In this document: piece after piece, positions 6,932-14,297 of the stretch
Layout of the letters: each line of letters starts with the position of its first letter
Position numbering within the stretch: the first letter of the stretch is position 1
Assembly: GCA_050257395.1 (NCBI GenBank)
Contig: JBLMWU010000276.1
Location: 1 to 64,000 of the forward strand
Reading direction: 5' to 3'
Length of the DNA: 64,000 nucleotides
Origin: JAIRTY01 sp050257395
GTDB lineage: Bacteria; Actinomycetota; Actinomycetes; Streptosporangiales; Streptosporangiaceae
The notes under the pieces: generated by a model
What the model saw: the letters and a program-made list of their open reading frames with translations, nothing else
What the model was told of the DNA's origin: nothing
The model's database searches: none
Translations under genes and position numbers: made by a program

Positions 6932-9769
6932 TCAGCGCGACGCGATGGTCCGCAGGGCAGCTTCGCGGGCGATGTCGGTCCGCGAGTGCACATCGAGCTT
7001 CTTCAGAATGTGAGAGACGTGGGTCGCCACGGTCCGGCGGGACAGCAGCAGCTTGGCGGCGATCTCCGGGTTGGACATCCCGCCCTGGACCAGCGTGACG
7101 ATCTTGGCCTCGGTGGGCGTGAGGCTGTCCCAGCCGCTCTGCGCCTGCCGGTGTTTCGACTGCGGGCCGCGGCGCATGCCGTGCGCACGGAACGTCGCCT
7201 GCAGCTGGGCGGCATCCATGGCGGCGCCGAGTGAGGCGTAGATCTCCACGGCACCGGTGAACGCGGTCCTTGCCTGGCCGCGGTCACCGCCTTGCACCAG
7301 TTCCCCGGCGGCTGCTTCCAGCGCCTTCGCGGAGAGCAGCGGCCGCCCGGCGTCGCGATAGCGCTCCGCTGCGGCGAGCAGCCGGGGACCGTCATGATCG
7401 AGCAGGCCGCGGCAGTACAGCGCGTTCGCCTGCCGGTGGGGGATCTCCGAACCGCCCGCGAGGGTGGCGGCGTGATCCGTGAGAGCCTGCGCCGTGGCCA
7501 GGTCACCCGTTTTCGTGGCGAGGCGCATGGCGTCAGCGAACAGGTCCTCGATGTCATCGAGTTCTTCGATCTTGCCGTCGAACCCGGCCGTCAGCGCGGC
7601 GAGCGCCTCGGGCAGGTCACCGGCATACTCACGGTCCAGGCTGCGGGCGAGCGCAAAGGGGCCGATGTTCCGGTTGCCGATCCGCTCGGCATGCGGGAGG
7701 GCGGCCGCGAGCCGGCGGCGCCCTTCAGCGATCTCGCCACGGTGGAAGCAGATCGCCGCAGCGATGCCGAGGTCACAGCAGACTGCCATGGGCTCCTTGA
7801 GGCCTTCGTGCAGGATCTCCACCTCGGCCATGGCATCGGTCCAGCGGCCGGTATCGAAGAGCAGCTGCCCAAGGGCGCTGTGCGCCTGCGCCAGCCGGAT
7901 AACCGTACCGACCCGGCCCGCCAGATCCCGGGCCTGCCGCGCCGCAGCGAGGGCTTCGTCATGCCGGTCCAGATTGCCCAGCATGACGGCCTTGTTGATC
8001 TGCACAAGCAGCCGCAGGTCAGTCAGTGCCGGGTCGGACCGGGTCACGGTCAGTGCCCGGTCGAACAGGGGCAGCGTGTCGGTCATCTGCCCGTTAACGG
8101 ATGTGACGATGGTGAGCACGTGCAATGCCCAGCCGGTCGCCCAGTTGTCGTCCGCCTCCGATGCCGCTGCGAGCGCGTCGGTGGCGACCCGCCCGGCCTT
8201 CTCGGTTTCGCCCCACTTGCAGTGCGTGCGCGCCGCGAGTACGAGCAGCCGGGCACGCAGCCGGGAGGGGATCCCGGGCGCGGCCAGCGCCTCGTCCAGC
8301 GTGGCCAGGCATTCTGCGAAACGGCCGACCCGCATCCGGCACTGCGCCAGCGTCCAGTGCAGGTCAGCCAGGACATCGGGCCCGGCGGCATATTCCAGTG
8401 CCTGGCTGGCCACCTCTTCGGCTTCGGCGGTATCGCCGACCCGGTACAGGGCGTCAGCCAGCCGGGCTACGAGCCGGTCGTGCTGGGCCGAGCCGACAGG
8501 GGAACTCGCGGCTGCCTGGCGCAGAAGCTGCGCTGCCACCTGAGGAGCCTGCGCCACCAGCAGCTCTGCGGTGCGAGCCAGCCAGCCGAGCATCCAGTCG
8601 TCCATCGGCTCGGCCCGGCCGCCCGGCCCGCCGACCGCCGCCAGCAACTGCCGGGCCACCCGGTCCGCCGGTGCGCCGGCCTCGGCGAGAGACCGCCCCG
8701 CATCCCGGTGCCAGGCGGCGCGCACGGGAACAGGGATCTCCTCGTACAGCGCCGTCCGGATCAATGGATGCCGGAAGCCCAGACGATCCCCCGATTCGGC
8801 GAGCACGCCGGCGGCGAGGGCCTCGTCAACCGCCGGGACCAGGTCCGCCACCCCGCGCCCCAGCACGGTCGCCAGGTCCGGCACCGCAAAATCGACTCCG
8901 AGCAGGGCCGCCGCCCGGAGCACCTCCCGCACCGGCCCGGAGACGAAGTCCAGCCGGTCTGCTATGGCCGCCGTCAGCGAGCTCGGCACGGAGGCCCTCG
9001 TCAGCTCGGCAGCCCCGCTGCCGGTGATAACCAGTCCTGAGCCGCGGGTGAGCGCGGCGACCAGTTCGGTGATGTAGAGCGGGTTGCCCGCCGCCCCGCC
9101 GGCGAGCCGCAGCAGTCCGTCATCGGGCTCGCCGCCTGCCAGCAGGGCTGTCAATTCGGCAACTGCGCCCTCGGAGAGTCCCGTGAGCTGCAGCCGTGCG
9201 CTGTCACCCACCACCCGCCGCAGCGCGAGCAGATCATCGCGCTGCGGCACCGGGCGCATCATCCCGACCAGGAGCAGCGGCGCCTGACGCGCGGACCTGG
9301 CCAGCCGGCTCCAGAGCGTGACGCTGACCTGATCTGCCCATTGGAGGTCGTCTACGACCAGGATCGCCGGCTGCACGGCGCATTGCTCAGCAACCAGGGC
9401 CAGCAACTGCTCTGCGAGTGCGGCTGACGCATCCGTGCCGCGATCGGCGGGGATCTCACCGCGCAGCAGCCCGAGGATCGTGTTCCGCCGGGGGTTCGCC
9501 GACGGCTCGCGGACCCGTAATCCGTCGAGCCACGGGAGCAGGGGGAGCGCCTGACCCAGCTCGTCACCCGCGCCCCAGTACACCTGGCAGCCGAGCCCGG
9601 CCGCGTCGGTCAGGGCGGCTCGCACCAGTGCCGACTTGCCGATGCCCGGCTCGCCTTCGATCAGCACGGAATTGCCGCGTCCCGCCGCCGCATCTGTCAC
9701 GAGCCTGGCCAGCCTGGCCAGCTCGCTGTCGCGGCCGATAAGCGCACCGGGCGGGGTCGCGGTGAGCAC
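6932..9769 (-). CDS. LuxR-family LAL regulator (AAA ATPase, TPR-like helices, C-terminal HTH)
   Basis: A 945-residue large ATP-binding regulator of the LuxR family. Walker A is GEPGIGKS (residues 39-46) and Walker B lies in PAILVVDDLQWAD. The middle is helical repeat sequence. The C-terminal 65 residues form a GerE/LuxR helix-turn-helix (LTPTEAKIVTLVQGGMSNPEIAAKLLLSRRTVATHVSHILKKLDVHSR). The GTG start at 9769 has no clear ribosome site but is preceded by TAAACT (-10-like) ending 7 nt upstream, which suggests a leaderless message. It is convergent with the anti-sigma ATPase and divergent from a small secreted peptide gene. These regulators often control secondary-metabolism or maltose-type genes; the inducer is unknown. 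Confidence 0.9.
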   Translation of the reverse strand: MLTATPPGALIGRDSELARLARLVTDAAAGRGNSVLIEGEPGIGKSALVRAALTDAAGLGCQVYWGAGDELGQALPLLPWLDGLRVREPSANPRRNTILGLLRGEIPADRGTDASAALAEQLLALVAEQCAVQPAILVVDDLQWADQVSVTLWSRLARSARQAPLLLVGMMRPVPQRDDLLALRRVVGDSARLQLTGLSEGAVAELTALLAGGEPDDGLLRLAGGAAGNPLYITELVAALTRGSGLVITGSGAAELTRASVPSSLTAAIADRLDFVSGPVREVLRAAALLGVDFAVPDLATVLGRGVADLVPAVDEALAAGVLAESGDRLGFRHPLIRTALYEEIPVPVRAAWHRDAGRSLAEAGAPADRVARQLLAAVGGPGGRAEPMDDWMLGWLARTAELLVAQAPQVAAQLLRQAAASSPVGSAQHDRLVARLADALYRVGDTAEAEEVASQALEYAAGPDVLADLHWTLAQCRMRVGRFAECLATLDEALAAPGIPSRLRARLLVLAARTHCKWGETEKAGRVATDALAAASEADDNWATGWALHVLTIVTSVNGQMTDTLPLFDRALTVTRSDPALTDLRLLVQINKAVMLGNLDRHDEALAAARQARDLAGRVGTVIRLAQAHSALGQLLFDTGRWTDAMAEVEILHEGLKEPMAVCCDLGIAAAICFHRGEIAEGRRRLAAALPHAERIGNRNIGPFALARSLDREYAGDLPEALAALTAGFDGKIEELDDIEDLFADAMRLATKTGDLATAQALTDHAATLAGGSEIPHRQANALYCRGLLDHDGPRLLAAAERYRDAGRPLLSAKALEAAAGELVQGGDRGQARTAFTGAVEIYASLGAAMDAAQLQATFRAHGMRRGPQSKHRQAQSGWDSLTPTEAKIVTLVQGGMSNPEIAAKLLLSRRTVATHVSHILKKLDVHSRTDIAREAALRTIASR

Positions 9770-9880
9770 GCTGCGGAGTTTACCCCTCGCCCTCTAAGCG
9801 GACAAGCAGTACTTTTGCTGTCCAATCGGGCTGGTGTACATTGTCTTTCTGGCGGCAATGGCGGGCAGAAGCCGCCCAAT

Positions 9881-9909
9881 GCAAGTTGCAGCAGCACTTG
9901 CAGCGCACG
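9881..9909. promoter_or_regulatory. GTTGCA-type dyad upstream of the LAL gene
   Basis: The element begins GCAAGTTGCAGCAGCACTTGC, in which GCAAGT and ACTTGC form a perfect inverted repeat around a 9-nt spacer. It shares about 22 of 29 positions with the element at 6296-6324. It lies about 110 bp upstream of the LAL start. Confidence 0.4.
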
Positions 9910-10026
9910 ATCCTGCGCAAAGTCCCCTGCATTCGGCGATGATGATTTTCCTCTATTTGCCAATGCCGATTTCAGTATTAAAAAAAGCTAGGTAATGGCC
10001 GGGCCGGGACATAAAATTAATCCTAG

Positions 10027-10045
10027 GGAGCTGAAAAGCAGCTCC
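10027..10045. promoter_or_regulatory. Short hairpin in the leader of the small-peptide gene
   Basis: GGAGCTG and CAGCTCC pair perfectly around an AAAAG loop, just after an A+T-rich promoter-like tract. It could be a 5' leader stem or an operator. Confidence 0.3.
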
Positions 10046-10125
10046 ACCTGAAGGCAGAAATGCCAGGCAGGTCGTCAGCGGTTTTACGTGGCCGCTGACC
10101 AGGAAACTCGCCCGGGAGGGGTACC

Positions 10126-10287
10126 ATGAGCATCAGGCGAGCCGTCATTATTCCCGCCCTCCTTACCCTCGGCCTGGCCGGATCGGCACTGCCCATCGCA
10201 GGAATGGTCACACCAGTCGCACAGGCAGCCGGCAGTCATGCGCCGGCCTCCGCTTCTGCGAATACCAAAATGTTCTATCACGACTAG
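10126..10287 (+). CDS. Small secreted peptide, 53 residues
   Basis: ATG 10126 follows the strong ribosome site GGGAGGGG. The product begins MSIRRAVIIPALLTLGLAG, a classic signal peptide with two arginines and a hydrophobic core. A likely cleavage site lies after VAQA (residue 34). That leaves a 19-residue mature peptide, AGSHAPASASANTKMFYHD, with an Ala/Ser-rich linker and a short aromatic tail. No domain is recognisable and the frame is below usual size cut-offs. It sits alone between divergent LAL and downstream XRE regulators. A secreted signal peptide is one possibility, but function is unknown. Confidence 0.65.
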   Translation: MSIRRAVIIPALLTLGLAGSALPIAGMVTPVAQAAGSHAPASASANTKMFYHD

Positions 10288-10915
10288 CGTGAACGGCATC
10301 TGCGAAGATTGCGCGCTGCCGGCCCGCCAAACCGTGCCGATGATGAACTGGCCATCGGCCGTACCGGGCAATACCCACTCGAGCAAACATGTCGTTTGCA
10401 CAGATCGGCCGGCCCGGCGGACACGCTGAAGTCAGCAGTCCGCCGGCGCAGTCAGCCAGGTAACAGATTGCGCTTGACGATACATCAGTAACTGGCGCCA
10501 CAGCTGGCTGGCACAACAACCGGGCCGCAAAGGGCGAATGGCGATGAATGCCCCGGCGATCACGCCGGGCCCCGGGACTGCGAACGCAGGGAATGCTTCA
10601 GTCTTCACGTCCGAGGCCGGCCGTCCGCCCCGTGGCAAACCGCCACGGTCCTGGCATAGCAGCACCCGGCTGAGCCGCTGTGATCAGGCAGCCCTCTCGC
10701 GCTGGGAGTTCAAGAATCCGGCGGCAGCCGTAACCGGCGCACGGCGCCCCCCTGCCGCGGCCACCCAGCACGGCTCTTCGCAGGTCAGCGCCGCGACCCG
10801 GGCGCAACCACGGTTGCACCCTGGGCCTATATGCGGTCTGATATTTTTAGTGCAACTTGTGGCCGAATCTTCGTGACCCCACACTGATCCCTTCGACGCC
10901 GGGGAGGGACGCCGG
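10288..10915. other. 628-bp intergenic region before the XRE regulator
   Basis: No convincing gene: frames here lack ribosome sites and read as shuffled Arg/Pro/Ala-rich sequence. The right end holds a perfect GCAACC-AC-GGTTGC dyad (10804-10817) and a TGCAACTTGT site (10851-10860), flanking an A+T-rich segment (ATATTTTTAG) that may be the promoter of the XRE gene. Confidence 0.45.
10804..10860. promoter_or_regulatory. Candidate operator sites of the XRE regulator
   Basis: GCAACC-AC-GGTTGC (10804-10817) is a perfect 14-bp dyad. TGCAACTTGT (10851-10860) is the reverse complement of the ACAAGTTGCA core seen at 6296 and 9881. They bracket the A+T-rich promoter-like stretch about 60-110 bp before the XRE start. 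Confidence 0.35.
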
Positions 10916-11797
10916 ATGACAGAGCCGGGAAGCCCCACGGTCCGGCGCCGCCGCCTCGCTGCTGAGCTACGCAAGATCAGGGAGAGCAGGGGCAAGAGCG
11001 GAGACTCCGTCGCCGCGGCGCTCAAGTGGTCGCCGTCCAAGGTCAGCAGGTACGAACGGGCCCGCACCGGCTTGCAGCCACGCGAGGTCGAGCGGCTGCT
11101 CGACTACTACGACATCACCGGGCCCCGCCGCGACTTCCTCCTCTCCCTCGCCGAGGACGCGACCCAGAAGGGCTGGTGGGAAGAGTTCGCGGACGGCATC
11201 TCTGCTGACTACCGGCAGTTCATCGGGCTGGAGCACGAGGCGAGCTCGATCGATATCTGGCACGTCAGCGCGGTGGCCGGCCTTTTACAAACCGAAGCGT
11301 ACGCACGGCACATCATCAGCGCGTACAGCCGTATCGAACCGATCCCGCCCAGCATGATCGAGCGGCAGGTCAGGGTCCGGATGAGGCGCCAAGAGGTGCT
11401 GAACCGCAGCCCGGAGCTGCAGCTGTCGGTGGTGCTCGACGAATCGATCCTCAGGCGCCGGATCGGCGATGAGCGGGTGATGTACGAGCAGCTTCAGCGC
11501 CTCGCGGCAGATGCTGACCGGCCCAACCTCAAGCTCCAGGTTCTCCCTATGGACGCCCAGCACACGGTGTTCAGCGAACCATTCGTCATCTTCCATTTTG
11601 AGCCGGCTGATGATCCCATGCTAGGCGACGTGGTCAGCGCCGAGGGCCTGAAAAGCGACTTCTCCCTCGACGACGAGAAAGAGACCTTCCTGCACCGGAT
11701 CGCGTTCCAGATTCTCACCGACTCCGCCCTCGACCCGCCGTCATCGAGGGCGCTCATCCTCGACACGGCCGAGTCATTGTGGTCAGCTGCACGATAG
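10916..11797 (+). CDS. XRE-family regulator with DUF5753 effector domain
   Basis: A 293-residue protein. Residues about 12-70 are a Cro/C1 helix-turn-helix (RRRRLAAELRKIRESRGKSGDSVAAALKWSPSKVSRYERARTG). The rest is the DUF5753 domain, recognisable by VAGLLQTEAYAR and RQEVLNR. Start ATG 10916 follows GGGAGGG by 8 nt. In actinomycetes this type is paired with a small DUF397 protein and often tunes development or antibiotic production (BldB/WhiJ-type systems). The DUF397 partner is the next gene downstream, 437 bp away. Confidence 0.88.
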   Translation: MTEPGSPTVRRRRLAAELRKIRESRGKSGDSVAAALKWSPSKVSRYERARTGLQPREVERLLDYYDITGPRRDFLLSLAEDATQKGWWEEFADGISADYRQFIGLEHEASSIDIWHVSAVAGLLQTEAYARHIISAYSRIEPIPPSMIERQVRVRMRRQEVLNRSPELQLSVVLDESILRRRIGDERVMYEQLQRLAADADRPNLKLQVLPMDAQHTVFSEPFVIFHFEPADDPMLGDVVSAEGLKSDFSLDDEKETFLHRIAFQILTDSALDPPSSRALILDTAESLWSAAR

Positions 11798-12234
11798 CAC
11801 TTAACAGCCTTTAAGGAGCTATTCTAATTCGACCCGGCATAACGGCTGGTAAACCGTTCAGAATGGCTTTCAGCTAACACTTGCCAACATTTGCCGGCAA
11901 GGTAGGCCAGATCCCCGCACCGCCGTTCACTATCCCCTTTTCCAGCCCAGCCGGCGGCCAATACGGTCTAAGCGGCGCCTGCAGCGGCGGGCTCTGGCGG
12001 CCAGGGCCGCCGGCGGGCCCGCGGATCCGCCGCCCTCACGGCCGTCACCTCCTCATCTGCCAGCCGCACCCACGCGGACACCGGTATCGACGGGCCGGTA
12101 GCGGAGTGTCACCAGAGACCCAAGATACTCCGTGGAATCTATGAGCTTCGGGGTATATTCACAGCTCGTAGCTGCTACCGTACGCCTCGCAGTTACGGAG
12201 TTTTTCCGTCCACGACATTCAGCGAGGTGGGAAC
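11798..12234. other. 437-bp intergenic region between XRE and DUF397 genes
   Basis: No gene supported. A dyad with arms CTTGCC and GGCAAG around AACATTTGCC is present at 11880-11901; its CAACATTTG centre is shared with the 6296-6324 element. The last 100 bp are relatively A+T-rich, with TATATT at about 12152, and probably hold the DUF397 promoter. Confidence 0.4.
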
Positions 12235-12477
12235 ATGGCAAAGCCGGCGAACGGAGACCCGTCCAGAAGACCAGGTTCGGGATCGCGCTGGGTTAAGAGC
12301 TCCCTGAGCCTTTCCAACGGCAACTGCGTCGAGGTGGCCGACTTGACCGGAGGCGGGATCGGCGTTCGGGACAGTAAGGACCCAGCCGGACCGATCCTCC
12401 GATTTACCCCGTCCGAGTGGGACGCATTTCTTGGCGGGGTGCGAAACGGAGAATTTGACGGTTTCGGGAGAATGTGA
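12235..12477 (+). CDS. DUF397 protein, partner of the XRE/DUF5753 regulator
   Basis: An 80-residue protein with the full DUF397 pattern: WVKSSLSLSNGNCVEVADL, GIGVRDSKDP, then ILRFTPSEWDAFLGGVRNGEFDGF. ATG 12235 follows AGGTGGG. DUF397 proteins are small soluble partners of XRE/DUF5753 regulators and may act as antagonists or effectors. This copy is separated from its likely partner by a long gap, so it is probably transcribed from its own promoter. Confidence 0.88.
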   Translation: MAKPANGDPSRRPGSGSRWVKSSLSLSNGNCVEVADLTGGGIGVRDSKDPAGPILRFTPSEWDAFLGGVRNGEFDGFGRM

Positions 12478-12534
12478 CTGATACCGGCAAACTGCCGCTG
12501 CGCCCAGCATGCGGCAGCCGTTGAGACAACCCCA

Positions 12535-12571
12535 GGCGAAGGCCCCTCCCGGGCCTTGAGGGGCCTTCGCC
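12535..12571. terminator. Bidirectional terminator, 14-bp perfect stem
   Basis: GGCGAAGGCCCCTC (12535-12548) and its exact inverted copy (12558-12571) flank a 9-nt loop between the convergent DUF397 and ABC-transporter stops. Confidence 0.8.
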
Positions 12572-12593
12572 CCAATGCGCCATTTCTGCCCGC

Positions 12594-13313
12594 TCAGTCC
12601 GCGATCCGGCCGTCCTCCAGCCGGACCACCTCGTCGGCCAGGTCCATCAGCACCTCGTCGTGGGTGGCGACGATGGCGGTGATGCCCTCGGAATGCACCA
12701 CCGTCAGCAGCAGCCGCATGATCTGCCGCCCGGTCTCCAGGTCGAGCTGACCGGTCGGCTCGTCAGCCAGCAGCAGCGCAGGACTGCCCGCCAGCGCGCG
12801 GGCGATCGCGACCCGCTGCTGCTGCCCGCCGGACAGCTCGTTCGGCCGCTGGGCGGCGTGCCCGGACAGCCCGACGATCGCGAGCATCATGCGCACCCGT
12901 TCCTCGCGGCTGGCCCGGCTCACCCCGGCGATGCGCAGCGGCACCCCGACGTTCTCGGCCGCCGACAGCACCGGGATCAGCCCGAAGGACTGGAAGATGA
13001 ACGCGACGTCCCGGCGCCGCAGCGCCGTCCGCTCGCGCTCGGACATCCGCGTCACCTCGCGCCCGCCGATCAGCACCGTTCCGCTGCTCGGGGAGTCCAG
13101 GCCGCCGATGATGTTCAGCAGGGTGGTCTTGCCCGAGCCGGAGCGGCCGCACAGCGCGACGAGCTGGCCCTTGCCGACGGTCAGCGACACCTCGTGCAGC
13201 GCGCGCACGGCGGTGTGGCCGCTGCCGAAGGTCCGCGTCACGTCGCGGATGGCGACCAGCTCGGTGCCACGCGCCGCGGCGGGCCCCGCGGCCGGCTGGG
13301 ATGGCTGGGTCAC
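12594..13313 (-). CDS. ABC transporter ATPase, LolD/MacB family (second ATPase of the operon)
   Basis: A 239-residue nucleotide-binding subunit. Walker A is GRSGSGKTT, the Q-loop is FIFQSFGLIP, the signature is LSGGQQQR and Walker B is LLLADEPTGQLD. The GTG at 13313 forms a GTGA overlap with the upstream ATPase stop, which fixes the start; a longer frame from 13355 is less likely. It belongs to the MacB-type group that powers FtsX-like permeases by a mechanotransmission cycle rather than by direct substrate channelling. It is the last gene of a four-gene unit, so it probably pairs with one of the two large permeases. Confidence 0.9.
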   Translation of the reverse strand: MTQPSQPAAGPAAARGTELVAIRDVTRTFGSGHTAVRALHEVSLTVGKGQLVALCGRSGSGKTTLLNIIGGLDSPSSGTVLIGGREVTRMSERERTALRRRDVAFIFQSFGLIPVLSAAENVGVPLRIAGVSRASREERVRMMLAIVGLSGHAAQRPNELSGGQQQRVAIARALAGSPALLLADEPTGQLDLETGRQIMRLLLTVVHSEGITAIVATHDEVLMDLADEVVRLEDGRIAD

Positions 13314-14275
13314 CGGCCGTCTCCTGCCCCGCCGCCCGGACGCCGGTCCGGCCACACCCCGATGTGGTCCGGCTCATGTTCCAGCCGGACCCGGTCCCGC
13401 ATCCCCAGCGCCTCGACCATGTCGCGGGGCAGCTGCACGCGCCCGGCCCGGTCCAGCACCGCGTACTCGACCGCATGCCGCACCGCCACCCCGTGCTCGT
13501 CCGCCAGTTCGTGCCGCAGCGTCTCGCTGCTGGTCCGCCCGTCCCGGATCGCCACGGTCCGGTGCACCTGGGAGGACACGGCGGGGTCGTGGGTGACCAC
13601 CAGCACGGTGACTCCCAGCTCGGCGTTGGCGGTCTGCAGGGCGCCGAACACCTCCCGTGCCGTGGCACTGTCCAGCTCGCCGGTGGGCTCGTCCGCGAGC
13701 AGCACCCGGGGGCGGTTGGCCAGCGCGGTGGCGATCGCGGTGCGCTGCTGCTCGCCGCCGGACATCTGGCCCGGCGCCCGGCTGGCGCAGTGCGCGACCC
13801 CGAGCACCCCGAGCAGCTCGTGCGCGCGGCCCGCGCGCTGGCGCCGCGGGATCCCGGCGAAGCGCATCGGCAGCACGACGTTCTGCAGCCCGGTCAGATA
13901 CGGCAGCAGGTTCCGCGAGGTCTGCTGCCAGATGAAACCGACCACGGCGCGCCGGTAGCCCAGCCGCTCCCGCGGCCCCATCGCGGCCAGGTCGTGCCCG
14001 GCCACCGTCACCCGGCCCGCGGTCGGGGTGTCCAGGCCGGCCAGGATGTTCATCAGGGTGGACTTCCCGCTGCCGGACGCGCCCACGATCGCGGTCAGCT
14101 CGCCGTCGCCCACCAGCAGGTCCAGCCCCTGCAGCGCCTGCACCTCGATGCCGCCAGCGGCGTAGATGCGGACCAGCCGGTCGCACGCGATCAGCGAGCC
14201 CTCGCCGTAGGCCGGGCCGGCCGCCATCGCCTCGGCGCCCAGCCCGCGCAGCCCGCCCGGCACCGGCTCCGTCAT
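13310..14275 (-). CDS. ABC transporter ATPase with C-terminal AbrB-like tail
   Basis: A 321-residue ATPase of the LolD/MacB group. Walker A is GASGSGKST, Q-loop FIWQQTSRNLLP, signature MSGGEQQR and Walker B VLLADEPTGELD. After the ATPase ends (about residue 250) an extra 55-residue tail follows, containing LDRAGRVQLPRDMVEALGMRDRVRLE. This resembles a SpoVT/AbrB swapped-hairpin DNA-binding motif. ATG 14275 is chosen over upstream frames, which are shadows of the permease. The start lies 22 nt after the permease stop. The tail is unusual for a transport ATPase and may mediate dimerisation or regulation. Confidence 0.85.
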   Translation of the reverse strand: MTEPVPGGLRGLGAEAMAAGPAYGEGSLIACDRLVRIYAAGGIEVQALQGLDLLVGDGELTAIVGASGSGKSTLMNILAGLDTPTAGRVTVAGHDLAAMGPRERLGYRRAVVGFIWQQTSRNLLPYLTGLQNVVLPMRFAGIPRRQRAGRAHELLGVLGVAHCASRAPGQMSGGEQQRTAIATALANRPRVLLADEPTGELDSATAREVFGALQTANAELGVTVLVVTHDPAVSSQVHRTVAIRDGRTSSETLRHELADEHGVAVRHAVEYAVLDRAGRVQLPRDMVEALGMRDRVRLEHEPDHIGVWPDRRPGGGAGDGR

Positions 14276-14297
14276 GTCACCACCTCCCGCACTCCCG

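Larger units (their letters stand above)
9770..10125. other. 356-bp divergent intergenic region between the LAL and small-peptide genes
   Basis: It contains the GCAAGT...ACTTGC dyad at 9881-9909 and an A+T-rich tract at about 9945-10022 that stands out from the G+C-rich surroundings. A GGAGCTG-AAAAG-CAGCTCC hairpin lies at 10027-10045, about 80 bp before the peptide start. No additional gene seen. Confidence 0.5.

Noticed and set aside
10538..10876. 112-codon frame before the XRE gene
   Set aside because: No ribosome site, no domain and composition like random G+C-rich sequence; the region looks regulatory.
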